Shown here in pieces: positions 1 through 8,700 of a stretch of DNA of 32,165 nucleotides. The translations under genes and the position numbers were made by a program. Where the stretch lies: the NCBI GenBank assembly GCA_017303505.1, contig JAFLCP010000090.1, positions 1-32,165 on the forward strand, given 5' to 3'. Under the pieces are notes generated by a model, which was not told the origin of the DNA, did no database searches, and saw nothing but the letters and a program-made list of their open reading frames with translations. Numbering within the stretch: position 1 is the first letter of the stretch; each line of letters opens with the position of its first letter. The DNA comes from Planctomycetota bacterium. GTDB taxonomy: Bacteria; Planctomycetota; Planctomycetia; Pirellulales; Pirellulaceae.

Positions 1-356
1 GAATCTGGCTTGATAAGTCGATACTGAACTTTGCCAGTGATCAAATCGTTCGACATTTGAATGTTCTTCAGATTGCTTAACTCAATCTTGGTTTCATTCT
101 TTGTCTTGGAGCTGATGACAATTTTGCCTTCGAAACCTTCCACCAAATTCGTGGAACCAGGCTGCGAATACTTCGTGGCTTCAACCAGACGCACAAAGTC
201 CGAGTATTCCAAACGGTAGCCAGAGTTGTTGACGACAAACGCTCCGATCAACAAAACCAACATGCCGCCCAGGAGGATGTACCAAATAACTTGTCCACTA
301 GAAATATTGCGGTCCGAGTTGGATTTACGATTCGAATTATTGGAAGAATCACTCAT
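1..356 (-). CDS. ftsH: FtsH-like membrane AAA protease, N-terminal part only
   Basis: Only the first 118 codons are inside the window; the frame stays open to the window edge. The protein starts MSDSSNNSNRKSNSD, a polar Asn/Ser-rich cytoplasmic lead. One hydrophobic segment follows at about residues 23-43 (VIWYILLGGMLVLLIGAFVV), then NNSGYRLEYSDFVRLVEA and a beta-rich stretch with GFEGKIVIS. This is the layout of the FtsH extracytoplasmic domain: a TM helix, a 'YS.F...v' segment and a strand-rich domain before the second TM. The AAA and zinc protease domains would lie to the left, outside the window, so the assignment rests on the N-terminus alone. FtsH is a membrane ATP-dependent protease that degrades misfolded membrane proteins and regulators. 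The start is the ATG at 356; a motif shared with two pseudopilin leaders lies 4 bases upstream (361-378). Confidence 0.72.
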   Translation of the reverse strand, partial: MSDSSNNSNRKSNSDRNISSGQVIWYILLGGMLVLLIGAFVVNNSGYRLEYSDFVRLVEATKYSQPGSTNLVEGFEGKIVISSKTKNETKIELSNLKNIQMSNDLITGKVQYRLIKPD

Positions 357-360
357 CGAC

Positions 361-378
361 AAACCTAGCTTGTGAAGT
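361..378 (-). promoter_or_regulatory. Recurrent leader motif (copy 1)
   Basis: The plus strand reads AAACCTAGCTTGTGAAGT, ending 4 bases upstream of the ftsH-like ATG on the minus strand. The same motif occurs at 15561-15579 (with one extra G after AAACC) and 14542-14559 (two substitutions), each time upstream of a minus-strand start. It is too close to this ATG to be a promoter for it, so it is either a leader element or a dispersed repeat. Function unknown. Confidence 0.45.
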
Positions 379-647
379 CCTACCGAAGTTGGGGCACCGA
401 ATTGTAAACACTACTATCAGCGCCGGGCGAGTCGCACGCCTTAAGCGTATACGAATCAGCGAGTTGATTTGTTTTCCCTTTTCGTAACCGTTTAAGGGGG
501 AGCACTAACAACAGGCCTACGGTATCATATTCCACTAAATGGGCGCAGGGACCACCAGGAGCACTGAGTTAGGACATTTTTCAACCGGCTGAAACGAATA
601 TCGCGAATAGGCCGGTGCGAACTATGTCACGAATCAGCACACTGTAG

Positions 648-676
648 TTGGCGAGGCAATTAGCAGTCTCTACAAT
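648..676 (+). promoter_or_regulatory. Candidate sigma70-type promoter of dxr
   Basis: TTGGCG (648-653, 4 of 6 to consensus) and TACAAT (671-676, 5 of 6) are separated by exactly 17 bases. A transcript would start near 683. That leaves a leader of about 55 bases to the ATG at 739 but almost none to the GTG at 688, which favours the ATG as the dxr start. Confidence 0.4.
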
Positions 677-738
677 GCCTCATTCGCGTGATTTCCACTT
701 CTCCTGATCCAACTCCCTCTCAAGCTGTACGGCAATTC

Positions 739-1929
739 ATGGACGTGACTGCAAGGCAAAACGTAGCCGTTCTTGGTGCGACTGGGAGTATTGGTAAAGC
801 AACCTGCGAAGTTCTCCGACACTTGGGAGCTCCGTATCGCGCTATTGGATTGACCGCCCACCGTGACTTGGCCACGCTGAGTGAACTGGCCGAACTGCTC
901 TCACCAGAAGAACTAGTCATTTCCGGGGGAACGCCCCACCTCACCCAAAACACCACTAACGAGCGTAGCTCAGCAGATACTGCACTTACAGGTAGTGGAA
1001 GATGGCGAGTTCGGGAAGGCGCAGAAGCGTTGGTCGAGCTTGCATCCTCACCGAATGTGGATACTGTGGTCGCAGCGATTGTGGGGAGCGCCGGAATGGC
1101 GAGCACCCTGGCGGCGGTCGAGCATGGGAAACGGGTGGCTTTAGCGAACAAAGAATCGATGGTGGTTGCCGGACCGATCATGTTGCAGGCGGCAGCCAAA
1201 AGTGGTGCTCAAATTCTCCCCGTCGACAGCGAACATAGTGCCATTTTTCAAGCGATGCAGGCGGGGGGCGTCGATGAAGTGGAACGGATCATCTTGACGG
1301 CCAGCGGTGGCCCTTTTTTGCGAAAACCGTTGAATGAACTTCCCCACGTCAGCGTAGAAGAAGCGTGTCGACATCCCACCTGGCAAATGGGGCGTAAAAT
1401 CACAATCGATTCGGCAACCATGATGAACAAGGCCCTTGAAGTGATTGAGGCCCGGTGGCTGTTCCAAATGCCTGCCGAAAAGATCCATGTCATGGTTCAT
1501 CCGCAGTCCATTATCCACTCCATGGTGGAATTTAAGGATGGCAGCGTGTTAGCGCAATTGAGCCCGCCTGACATGAAACTCCCAATTCAGTACGCGTTGA
1601 CATTCCCAAAACGGTTAGAATCCCCTACGCTGCGAATGGATTGGACCAAACGGCTACAATTAGAGTTGGAGCCGGTCGATTTCGAGCGTTTTCCAGCTTT
1701 GCAATTGGGATTCGAAGTAGCGAAAGCGGGCGGAACTGCCGGAGCCGTATTGAATGCTTCGAATGAAGCAGCTATCGATTTGTTTTTGTCCGGAAAGATA
1801 CGGTTCGTCGACATTGCGACGGTTTGCCGAGAAATTTTGAATCAACATCATTATGAATCATCACCCACGATTGAGCGACTTTGTGAGTTGGATCGTTGGG
1901 CTCGCCAGGAGGTTATGAAGTGGACTTAA
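739..1929 (+). CDS. dxr: 1-deoxy-D-xylulose 5-phosphate reductoisomerase
   Basis: Dxr (IspC) converts DXP to 2-C-methyl-D-erythritol 4-phosphate with NADPH, the committed step of the MEP isoprenoid pathway, in the cytoplasm. The N-terminus carries the NADPH-binding GATGSIG signature, followed by LANKESMVVAG, the metal/substrate segment PVDSEHSAIFQ, ASGGPF, HPTWQMGRKITIDSATMMNK with EVIEARWLF, and VHPQSIIHSMVEF. This is the full order of Dxr motifs. From the ATG at 739 the protein is 396 aa, the usual family length. The frame is open back to a GTG at 688 (413 aa), but a promoter-like sequence ends at 676 and the extra 17 residues match nothing conserved, so I prefer 739. The 3' end overlaps the next gene by 10 bases. 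No key residue is missing. Confidence 0.96.
   Translation: MDVTARQNVAVLGATGSIGKATCEVLRHLGAPYRAIGLTAHRDLATLSELAELLSPEELVISGGTPHLTQNTTNERSSADTALTGSGRWRVREGAEALVELASSPNVDTVVAAIVGSAGMASTLAAVEHGKRVALANKESMVVAGPIMLQAAAKSGAQILPVDSEHSAIFQAMQAGGVDEVERIILTASGGPFLRKPLNELPHVSVEEACRHPTWQMGRKITIDSATMMNKALEVIEARWLFQMPAEKIHVMVHPQSIIHSMVEFKDGSVLAQLSPPDMKLPIQYALTFPKRLESPTLRMDWTKRLQLELEPVDFERFPALQLGFEVAKAGGTAGAVLNASNEAAIDLFLSGKIRFVDIATVCREILNQHHYESSPTIERLCELDRWARQEVMKWT
1907..1912 (+). promoter_or_regulatory. Ribosome binding site deciding the rseP start
   Basis: A perfect AGGAGG lies inside the last codons of dxr, 7 bases before the GTG at 1920. It is one of the few consensus Shine-Dalgarno sequences in the window. 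It selects GTG 1920 over the in-frame TTG at 1896 and points to translational coupling with dxr. Confidence 0.8.
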
Positions 1930-4064
1930 TTCATAGCGTAGAGCTATCCACTTGGATTCCATTGTTAGCCGCAGACCCGAGCTTTCTCGAGGTTTTTGTG
2001 GGGCGCTTTTGGAACTACTTTCAAGTTGCCCTCGGTTTGGGTTTCGTGATTTTCATTCACGAGTTGGGGCATTTTTTGGCTGCCAAATTTTTCGGCGTTA
2101 AGTGCGAAAAGTTCTATGTGGGCTTTGATGTTCCCATTTCAATTGGCCCCATCAAGTTGCCGCGTACTCTGGGTAAATTCCAATGGGGCGAAACCGAATA
2201 TGGTATCGGGATTATTCCGTTGGGTGGCTATGTGAAGATGCTGGGCCAAGACGATGACCCACGCAATGCTCAAGCGGAAAACGAGAGAATCAAAGTCGGC
2301 AACGACGCTGGCGAAACACAAACAGCAGCCCCCAAACTCGATCCGCGTTCCTATCCGGCGAAACCAGTCTACGCCCGCATGATCATCATCAGCGCTGGCG
2401 TAATCATGAACCTTATTTCGGCTGTGTTCATGGCAGCGATAGCCTACACCATCGGTGTTCCCTATACGCCCACCGTGGTTGGGCAAGTCATTGCTGGGTC
2501 GCCCGCCTGGGAAAATGGTATCCAACCTGGCGATTACATTACGCAAATTGGGACGATGTCTGAGCCCGATAAGCAAATGGACTTTCGCGAGATGAGTATG
2601 CAAGTTGCTACCGACGGACTACAAGATCCGGAGGCAGTGATTCCAATCAAACTAGAGAACGCGCAAGGCCCAAGCGAACTCGCATTTCGTGGCACCAAAC
2701 AATTTTCAGGTAACGGACGTTTTGTTGCGTTAGGCATTGTATCCACGAATTTAGCTGAAGTTTCTTCGGGCAAACCGTTTGCAACTTTCGCCAACCCAGC
2801 TATCGCTGCCGTTGATTTGAAGAGTGGCGACAAGTTCTTATCCATCGGCGGAAAAGCATTGGCTCCCAATAAAAACTTCGATGCCATTCTCAGCTATGAA
2901 GTCAACCGCCAGTTCCAAGCTAATTTCTACAAACCTGTGGAAGTGGTGGTGGAACGAAAAGAAGGAGAAAGCCTGAAACAACACACCGTTACCATTCCTC
3001 CCAATCCGATGCGAACTTTAGGCATCGGCTTTAAACCTTCAGCCATAACCGCGATCGCTAAGAACTCATTGGCGAAACTGGCGGGTATTGAAGTCGGAGA
3101 TAAATTGGTTGCTGTAAACGATCAACCCGTTGTAGATGGCTGGACACTTCCGCTATTAATTGCTCAGAAAGCAGCCGAAGCGGAAGTCAAGTTAACGATC
3201 GAGAAAGCCAACAAAGATCTGAAACCCGTCGTCCTAACTCTGCAGCCATTCGATCCTAGCTTCGATCTAATTGCTCCAGTAAGTGGCATCATGACGATCA
3301 AACATTTGGGTATCGCCTACCAACTTGAACCCGAAGTGAGCTATGTGGAACCAGACAGCGCTGCGGCTAAAGCGGGTGTGCAAGTCGGCGATAAACTTGG
3401 AAAGCTAAAGTTGATTCCCAATCCTGAACAGGAAAAAATAATTGTCACAGAAACTGACGACCGAACGCTGACCATCGATGAAAAGTTCACTACGGCCTCG
3501 ATGATGTCCATGATGCAAGAATTGCCTGCGGATTTGGAAACCGTCGCCTTTTTCACTCGTGACGGTGTCGTTCACGAAGTGGATATTAAAACCCAGAATT
3601 CAAGTCAGTATTCTTGGATCGCCCGTGGAATCATGATGGAGCCACTGACACGTCTCAAAATTGCAACCACTGTACCTCAAGCCTTCAAATACGGTGTCAC
3701 CGAAACCTGGAACCGTCTTGGACAAGTGGTAAGATTTTTGCGAATGCTGGTTACTGGACGAGTCCCTGTGGATCTTTTGGGCGGCCCACTTCGTATCGCT
3801 CAAGCAGCCAGTATCCAAGCAGAACAAGGCCCTTCGACATTGTTGATTTTCTTGACATTGCTCAGCGCGAACTTAGCGGTGGTTAATTTCTTGCCGATAC
3901 CGGCGTTAGATGGTGGTCACATTATGTTCTTGACCGCAGAAGCAGCTTCAGGGAAACCCGTCAACGAAACCTGGCAAATCCGCCTAACGGTTGCTGGTGT
4001 GTTGGCCTTGCTGTGCCTCATGGCGTTCGTAATCCTCAACGATATTGTCCAAATGGTATTTTGA
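1920..4064 (+). CDS. rseP: RseP-type site-2 intramembrane metalloprotease with extra PDZ segments
   Basis: Predicted M50-family inner-membrane zinc protease of regulated intramembrane proteolysis. From the GTG at 1920 it is 714 aa, versus about 450 for E. coli RseP. The first TM carries the zinc-binding HELGH (residues 47-51), followed by AAKFFGVKCEKFYVGF and PLGGYVKMLGQDD. The central periplasmic part has three PDZ-like segments with the typical 'sPA...GI..GD.I' pattern: SPAWENGIQPGDYI, NSLAKLAGIEVGDKL and DSAAAKAGVQVGDKL. The C-terminal membrane part has NFLPIPALDGGHIMF, which supplies the third zinc ligand (LDGG), and ends in a hydrophobic helix. The longer middle explains the size. It overlaps dxr by 10 bases. 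A dxr-rseP neighbourhood is common in bacteria (dxr-cdsA-rseP); cdsA is absent here. Its substrate is not evident: no anti-sigma factor gene lies nearby. Confidence 0.93.
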   Translation: MDLIHSVELSTWIPLLAADPSFLEVFVGRFWNYFQVALGLGFVIFIHELGHFLAAKFFGVKCEKFYVGFDVPISIGPIKLPRTLGKFQWGETEYGIGIIPLGGYVKMLGQDDDPRNAQAENERIKVGNDAGETQTAAPKLDPRSYPAKPVYARMIIISAGVIMNLISAVFMAAIAYTIGVPYTPTVVGQVIAGSPAWENGIQPGDYITQIGTMSEPDKQMDFREMSMQVATDGLQDPEAVIPIKLENAQGPSELAFRGTKQFSGNGRFVALGIVSTNLAEVSSGKPFATFANPAIAAVDLKSGDKFLSIGGKALAPNKNFDAILSYEVNRQFQANFYKPVEVVVERKEGESLKQHTVTIPPNPMRTLGIGFKPSAITAIAKNSLAKLAGIEVGDKLVAVNDQPVVDGWTLPLLIAQKAAEAEVKLTIEKANKDLKPVVLTLQPFDPSFDLIAPVSGIMTIKHLGIAYQLEPEVSYVEPDSAAAKAGVQVGDKLGKLKLIPNPEQEKIIVTETDDRTLTIDEKFTTASMMSMMQELPADLETVAFFTRDGVVHEVDIKTQNSSQYSWIARGIMMEPLTRLKIATTVPQAFKYGVTETWNRLGQVVRFLRMLVTGRVPVDLLGGPLRIAQAASIQAEQGPSTLLIFLTLLSANLAVVNFLPIPALDGGHIMFLTAEAASGKPVNETWQIRLTVAGVLALLCLMAFVILNDIVQMVF

Positions 4065-4088
4065 TACACACGTACCAATTCGCATTTT

Positions 4089-4304
4089 GTTGAATAGGAC
4101 GATCCGTTCAAATTCGCCTCCCGCTCCATGCGGGAGGATCTCGCGCCTTATTAGCTACTGGCGCTGCCTCGTCGCACTGATCCGCCCCCTTCACCACTTG
4201 GCCCTGTGCCAGTGGGACGGTGATTTAACGACAATGGCGTCCACGTACACTTGTACGTGATAAATTATCTGCTTCGAGGTTGAAGCAACTCGTTGCGGCT
4301 CGGC
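4089..4304 (+). repeat. Structured intergenic repeat, direct copy 1
   Basis: 216 bp, about 90 percent identical to 4492-4707 without any net gap (22 mismatches by hand count). Half of the mismatches cluster in 4224-4251. It contains a hairpin CCTCCCGC/GCGGGAGG (4117-4124 and 4130-4137, 5-base loop), GCGCC...GGCGC arms around a 12-base loop, an imperfect hairpin between TCACC and GGTGA, and the palindrome CACGTACA-CT-TGTACGTG (4242-4259). The paired stems are intact in both copies, suggesting selection on structure or recent spread. There is no coding signature. Confidence 0.85.
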
Positions 4305-4342
4305 CAGCACGAATCAATGAGACGCCAACTTCTCGCCGCGCA

Positions 4343-4382
4343 CCCATCAAAGAGCGCATCAAGGCTTTTGGCGGTTGATGGG
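4343..4382 (+). repeat. Hairpin between the two repeat copies
   Basis: CCCATCAA (4343-4350) pairs perfectly with TTGATGGG (4375-4382) around a 24-base loop. It lies between the direct repeat copies and does not belong to the 216-bp unit. Confidence 0.5.
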
Positions 4383-4393
4383 CGTTCGGGTTG

Positions 4394-4437
4394 GTAGCTG
4401 CTAAGGCGCGGGAACCTCCCGCACAGGGCGGGAGGCG
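4394..4437 (-). repeat. Inverted partial copy of the structured repeat
   Basis: These 44 bases match the reverse complement of 4518-4561 at 38 of 44 positions and include a third version of the CCTCCCGC/GCGGGAGG hairpin (4415-4422 and 4428-4435) with a different loop. In a plus-strand transcript the segment could pair with copy 2, 80 bases downstream, forming a long stem. Confidence 0.75.
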
Positions 4438-4491
4438 GTTGTTTCGATCAGCCGTATCTCATGACCAATGTATTGGACCACTGTTCATTCC

Positions 4492-4707
4492 GTTGAATAG
4501 GACTTTCCGTTCATATTCGCCTCCCGCTCTATGCGGGAGGATCTCGCGCCTTATTAGCTACTGGCGCTGCCTCGTCGCACTGATCCGGCCCCGTCACCAC
4601 TTGGCCTTGTGCCAGTGGGACGGTGACTTGAAAGCAACGCAGTACACGTACAAGTGTACGTGATAAATTAGCTGCTCCGAGGTTGGATCAACTCGTTGCG
4701 GCTCGGC
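4492..4707 (+). repeat. Structured intergenic repeat, direct copy 2
   Basis: Second copy of the 216-bp unit, exactly 403 bp downstream of copy 1. The CCTCCCGC/GCGGGAGG stem is at 4520-4527 and 4533-4540, and the palindrome CACGTACA-AG-TGTACGTG is at 4645-4662. The palindrome centre is AG here but CT in copy 1, so the two 18-mers are exact reverse complements of each other. Confidence 0.85.
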
Positions 4708-4835
4708 GAACTTACGTGGCAATGATAACCAAAGCGTTCCGCTTCATTGATTCCAAGTCAATTACTGCTATGTTATAAAACTTCTTGCCACTCATATGTT
4801 CTGCTATAGCTCGGTTTCGGCCGAACGATTATTTC

Positions 4836-5561
4836 ATGATTCCCAACACGGTAAAAATCCTCGCCTTTGATGCTGCAGGGACCATAATCGAACCGTACCC
4901 CGCGGTGCATCACGCGTATTGCGAGGTAGCGAAGTCGTTTGGCTTCGTTCTTGATCCGCTCGAAATCAAGCAACGTTTTCCCAACGCGATGAATCGTTAC
5001 TTTCCACTCTCGTGGGAAAGTCAAAATGCCCGAACCAATCAAGACCAGCAGTGGACCACGTGGCGAGGCTTGGTATCCGAAGTTTTACAGGAAATCCCCG
5101 CCGATAAAATCGAACCTGTTTTCGTCGCGCTGTGGGACCACTTTCGCCAACCGCAACATTGGTTCGTTTACCCGGATGTCGCCTCAACGCTTTCGGCCCT
5201 CAAACAACGTGGCTACATCCTGTGCGCTGTTTCAAACTTCGATCAACGCTTATACGACATTGCAAAGGGCTCACCCGACCTCTCCTGCATCGATCATTGG
5301 TTCGCTTCGGTCGATGTGGGATACCAAAAACCTTGTGTCGAATTCTTTCGCACAGTGGAAGAGCGACTAGGCGCGGCAAGCCATCAGTTCTTGATGGTCG
5401 GTGATTCCCTTGAAGCAGACTATCGCGGAGCCCAAAACGCTGGATGGCATGCACGCTGGCTGCAAAGAAATGCAGACCAACAGGCAGCAGCCAACACTGC
5501 CAGTCAGCAATCTACGTCTCTCCCCACGGAAACGATTCGATCATTGCATGAACTGCTCTAA
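4836..5561 (+). CDS. HAD-superfamily hydrolase (subfamily IA, REG-2-like)
   Basis: Predicted cytoplasmic phosphatase-like enzyme of 241 aa. Motif I is FDAAGT (nucleophile Asp12), motif II AVSNFDQRL, motif III the Lys in GYQKPCVEFF and motif IV MVGDSLEADYRGAQNAGW, with a helical cap between motifs I and II, typical of subfamily IA. The second Asp of the usual DxDGT is replaced by Ala, as in REG-2-like proteins (DAxGT). That Asp normally acts as general acid/base, so catalysis may differ from classical HAD phosphatases. The start is taken at the ATG at 4836, five residues before the first strand; the frame is open to a TTG at 4785 but the extra residues look like translated leader. The C-terminal Ala/Gln/Ser-rich tail is unremarkable. 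No operon partner; the substrate cannot be told. Confidence 0.85.
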   Translation: MIPNTVKILAFDAAGTIIEPYPAVHHAYCEVAKSFGFVLDPLEIKQRFPNAMNRYFPLSWESQNARTNQDQQWTTWRGLVSEVLQEIPADKIEPVFVALWDHFRQPQHWFVYPDVASTLSALKQRGYILCAVSNFDQRLYDIAKGSPDLSCIDHWFASVDVGYQKPCVEFFRTVEERLGAASHQFLMVGDSLEADYRGAQNAGWHARWLQRNADQQAAANTASQQSTSLPTETIRSLHELL

Positions 5562-5661
5562 CCATTGCTGATCAGTATTCTCGTTACCAGGCTCCTACCC
5601 TATTGATCTTACGCATCTTCTTTGAGAGCGTATTTGGGGATTGGAGACTTTCTCCAGTCCA

Positions 5662-5698
5662 CCTAGCCTCCGCTGCGTTCCAGCTACGGGTTAAACGA
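5662..5698 (-). repeat. 37-bp dispersed repeat (copy 1)
   Basis: Identical over 37 bases to 14922-14958. It lies 43 bases downstream of the stop of the minus-strand cytochrome gene and contains GCTGcgttcCAGC, a small stem. Both copies sit just past the 3' end of a minus-strand gene in the same orientation relative to that gene. Confidence 0.75.
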
Positions 5699-5741
5699 TC
5701 CACAGCTAACGCGCGGCGGCTAATCAGGTCTCGGCCATTCT

Positions 5742-8700
5742 TTATCGACTCGTCTCGAGCAACGATACTAGATCAGAGAGTTCTTGAATGGAAAGAACCT
5801 GATCCAGCCCACCTGGCATCACCGAAGTTTTTCCAGGTCGCACCTCTTCAATATCTTCGGCAGCAATTCTTCGACGTTGGTCCGCCGCCAGGATCACGGT
5901 CACTCCCTCTGCGTTCTCTTCGGTAAGCAATCCACTCACCACTTCACCGTCACGCGTGAGCACCATCACCGGCTCGTAACTACGCACAAAACTTGCGCTC
6001 GGATACAAGATCGCTTCCAGCAAATCACGACGTGACCGAATCGATCCGATTCGACTCAAGTCGGGCCCAATGTTCCCACCTCGATAACCGATTTCGTGAC
6101 AGGCACCGCACGAGGCTTTAGATCCATGAAAGACTTGAAGCCCCTTTAGCGGATCACCCTTTTCAAGTTTGCTCAAAAGTGAATCTAAGCGTTCTTTTCT
6201 TTCTTCCAACGAACTATCGACTTTCGCTGCAAGGCTCTTAAGAGCCTCATCACGTTGATCGGCCGGATGCATGGCAAAGTGACGAGTAAAGCGATCCATC
6301 GGCACCGAGGTCGTCACCTCGTTCTTAAGCAATGCGGCTACAATCAACTCCGTCAATTCAGATCGATGATCGAGTTCAAGAATGCTCAACAACGAAGAAA
6401 TTTCCATCGGACCGACACTTCCCAATTGAGCTGCCAGTGGTTCGCGCTGAGCATCCGATAGATTCCCTCGACGCAGTGCTTCGATGGCAAGTCCACGTTG
6501 GGATACGGAATTCTCGCTACCTAACTGCCGAACAAGTTCCTCGAACTCTTGGTCGTTGATGGTATGTGTCTTAGCGGGAAAGGTTGCCAATACCTCGGTC
6601 TTAAGTCCCTGTGGCAAAACCGAACTTTCCAACATCCGGCTCAACCATTGAGCTAGCTTGGGTTGAGCGCCGTCGGGAATTTTGTTGCGACGCAGCATCG
6701 ATAAAACCAAACCTCGATCGGTAGCCACATCGTCGGCGCCTCCCAATTGCATTAAAGTCTCGATCCAGCGGTCAGACAATTCGCTTGCCGGCAGTGAGAC
6801 CAACATAGTGAGAACGGACGTCGTGATCTCAGTTCGTATTTCATTTTTGGTAAGGTAATCAGCCAAAGCATCAGACAAACGTGGCTTGCTCATCAGCAAA
6901 CTCAGCAAGGCACGTTTCTCCGGTTCTGAAGCACTGAGCCCCACTGCGAGCACCTGCTGGAGTTTAGCTGCTATTTCCGTATCCCAGCCATCACTGCGTG
7001 AAATCAACCACAATGCGGTGGAACGTGCATACGCCTTCTCAGCCGCATCACCATCCTCTTTGGTCAACAAGTCAAAGATGATATCGAATTCGAGAGCCTG
7101 AGGATCCAGAGCATGCAGAGCTTTGCAAAATGCCGGCACATTGGTTTTGCTGGACAACAACAATTTGGCTAACTCAACATTTCGCGATTCAATCACAGCG
7201 TAAATCAAGGCATGTTCTAACAATCGATCTTGGTAAAGATCTGGCAAATCACTCAATATCCTAGAGGTCGCTTCTGGCTCAGAGTTTTGGGCCTTGGCAA
7301 GCACCCGCCCAATCCACTGCAAGCTAAGACGCAACTCAACAGGTGAGATCACTTTCTTGTCGGCGATTCCTAATATCTGAAGGGGTGAATAACGGCGAGT
7401 GGACAATATTTGCAAAGCGGTTTGCCGCAACCTTGTATCCGGCAATTGGAGGAACCGTGCAACCAATCCTAATGCTTCGCTTCGCTCACTTTGCCCAAGA
7501 AACCACAACAATTCCTGTCGCAATTCAATCGAGCGTTCTGCGTTATCAATCGTCTGAATGATTGGGCCATACGCTTCGTCACCTCGGCGTTTCAATTCGG
7601 CCAAGGCCCGCTGAGCAATTCCCATTCGCGAATCTTCGACTCGATCCATCACTTCCTGAATCGGTAGCTTCTCCCATTCAATGTTCGCAGAGGATGTTTC
7701 CGAACCGCTGAGGGGTTCAGTGTTTTTTTCTAGTCGATAAATACCACCTGAGGCAGCGCTTTGATCTAAGTGCGACGTTGGACAACAGAGGCGATACCAG
7801 CCTCCCGTATCGACTATCAGCAAACTGCCATCGAAGTCATGCAAGACATCGGTGGGATGAAAATCAAGCCGATCCGATTTCAAAAGATCGGAATCTCTCG
7901 TGACTAAGCCAGACTCGAATGATTCGAGGCGATGCACGGTTACCTTTTGCAGATTGAAATGAGTAGCAACCAACGCACCATTGTATTCACGTCCTAAAAC
8001 ATTGTTCTTGATCGCCATCAAGCCCGACGGAGCTGCGGGGCCAAGATGAGTCATAATCGGCATTAGATCTCCCGTACGAGGATGTGACTGTATCACTCCA
8101 TGATCTTTGCCATACACACCTCCGTACACAGCATGAACCAGACCATCACGCCGTCCACCTGCAGGATGTTGCACAAAAGTGCTCGTGAAAAAAATGTTTC
8201 CTGTGCGATCAAAAGCGACTTCCACCGGATTATCCATGCCGCCGGTCATTACCACTTCTAACTTGCCACCATCCAAAGGGCGACGAAAAATATGGGAAGC
8301 AGTGGTCTTGAGGGTGGTGCTATCGAGAAGCTCATGTGTCTGTTCGGCGAACGCTCCTTTACACCAATAAATCAGGCCATCTGGGCCGCGATAGGGACCA
8401 TGGAGATCATTGGCACATCCCGTGAGTGTTTTGCCATCGAACCACACCTCACGTTTTTCGGCGACACCATCTCCATCCAAATCCTGCAATTTCCAGATTT
8501 CAGGAGGAGCAGAAACTAATACGCCATGATCGATGCACAAGATCCCTTCTGGGAACATCATCTTATCGGCGAACACTTGCCGCTGATCGTAAACACCATC
8601 GTGATCCGAATCGACCAGCCGAACAACACGATGGGTTCTTTCTTCTAATTGTTGTTTCACGGGATCGTTACTTCCCGACGACTCGGTCACAAACAAACTT

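Larger units (their letters stand above)
357..738. other. Intergenic region between divergent ftsH-like and dxr genes
   Basis: About 380 bp without a convincing gene. It must carry both divergent promoters. I can point to one recurrent motif next to the ftsH-like start (361-378) and one sigma70-like promoter for dxr (648-676). A GTG at 688 in the dxr frame could extend dxr, but it lies only about 12 bases after the -10 box. I see nothing else clear in between. Confidence 0.5.
4065..4835. other. Gene-free 770-bp region occupied by a structured repeat family
   Basis: It holds two direct copies of a 216-bp repeat (4089-4304 and 4492-4707), an inverted partial copy (4394-4437) and several hairpins. 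Open frames of 71 and 90 codons cross the copies and both end at the same relative stop. They are best read as repeat sequence, since their upstream parts do not match and the differences between the copies do not look codon-driven. 4708-4835 shows no clear element beyond the leader of the HAD gene. Confidence 0.7.

Noticed and set aside
1141-1518. Minus-strand open frame inside dxr
   Set aside because: Shadow of dxr, whose motifs are complete.
4045-4663. Two open frames of 71 and 90 codons with similar C-terminal parts
   Set aside because: They run through the two 216-bp repeat copies and share only the repeat-derived part. The similarity is explained by the DNA repeat; there is no start signal or domain.
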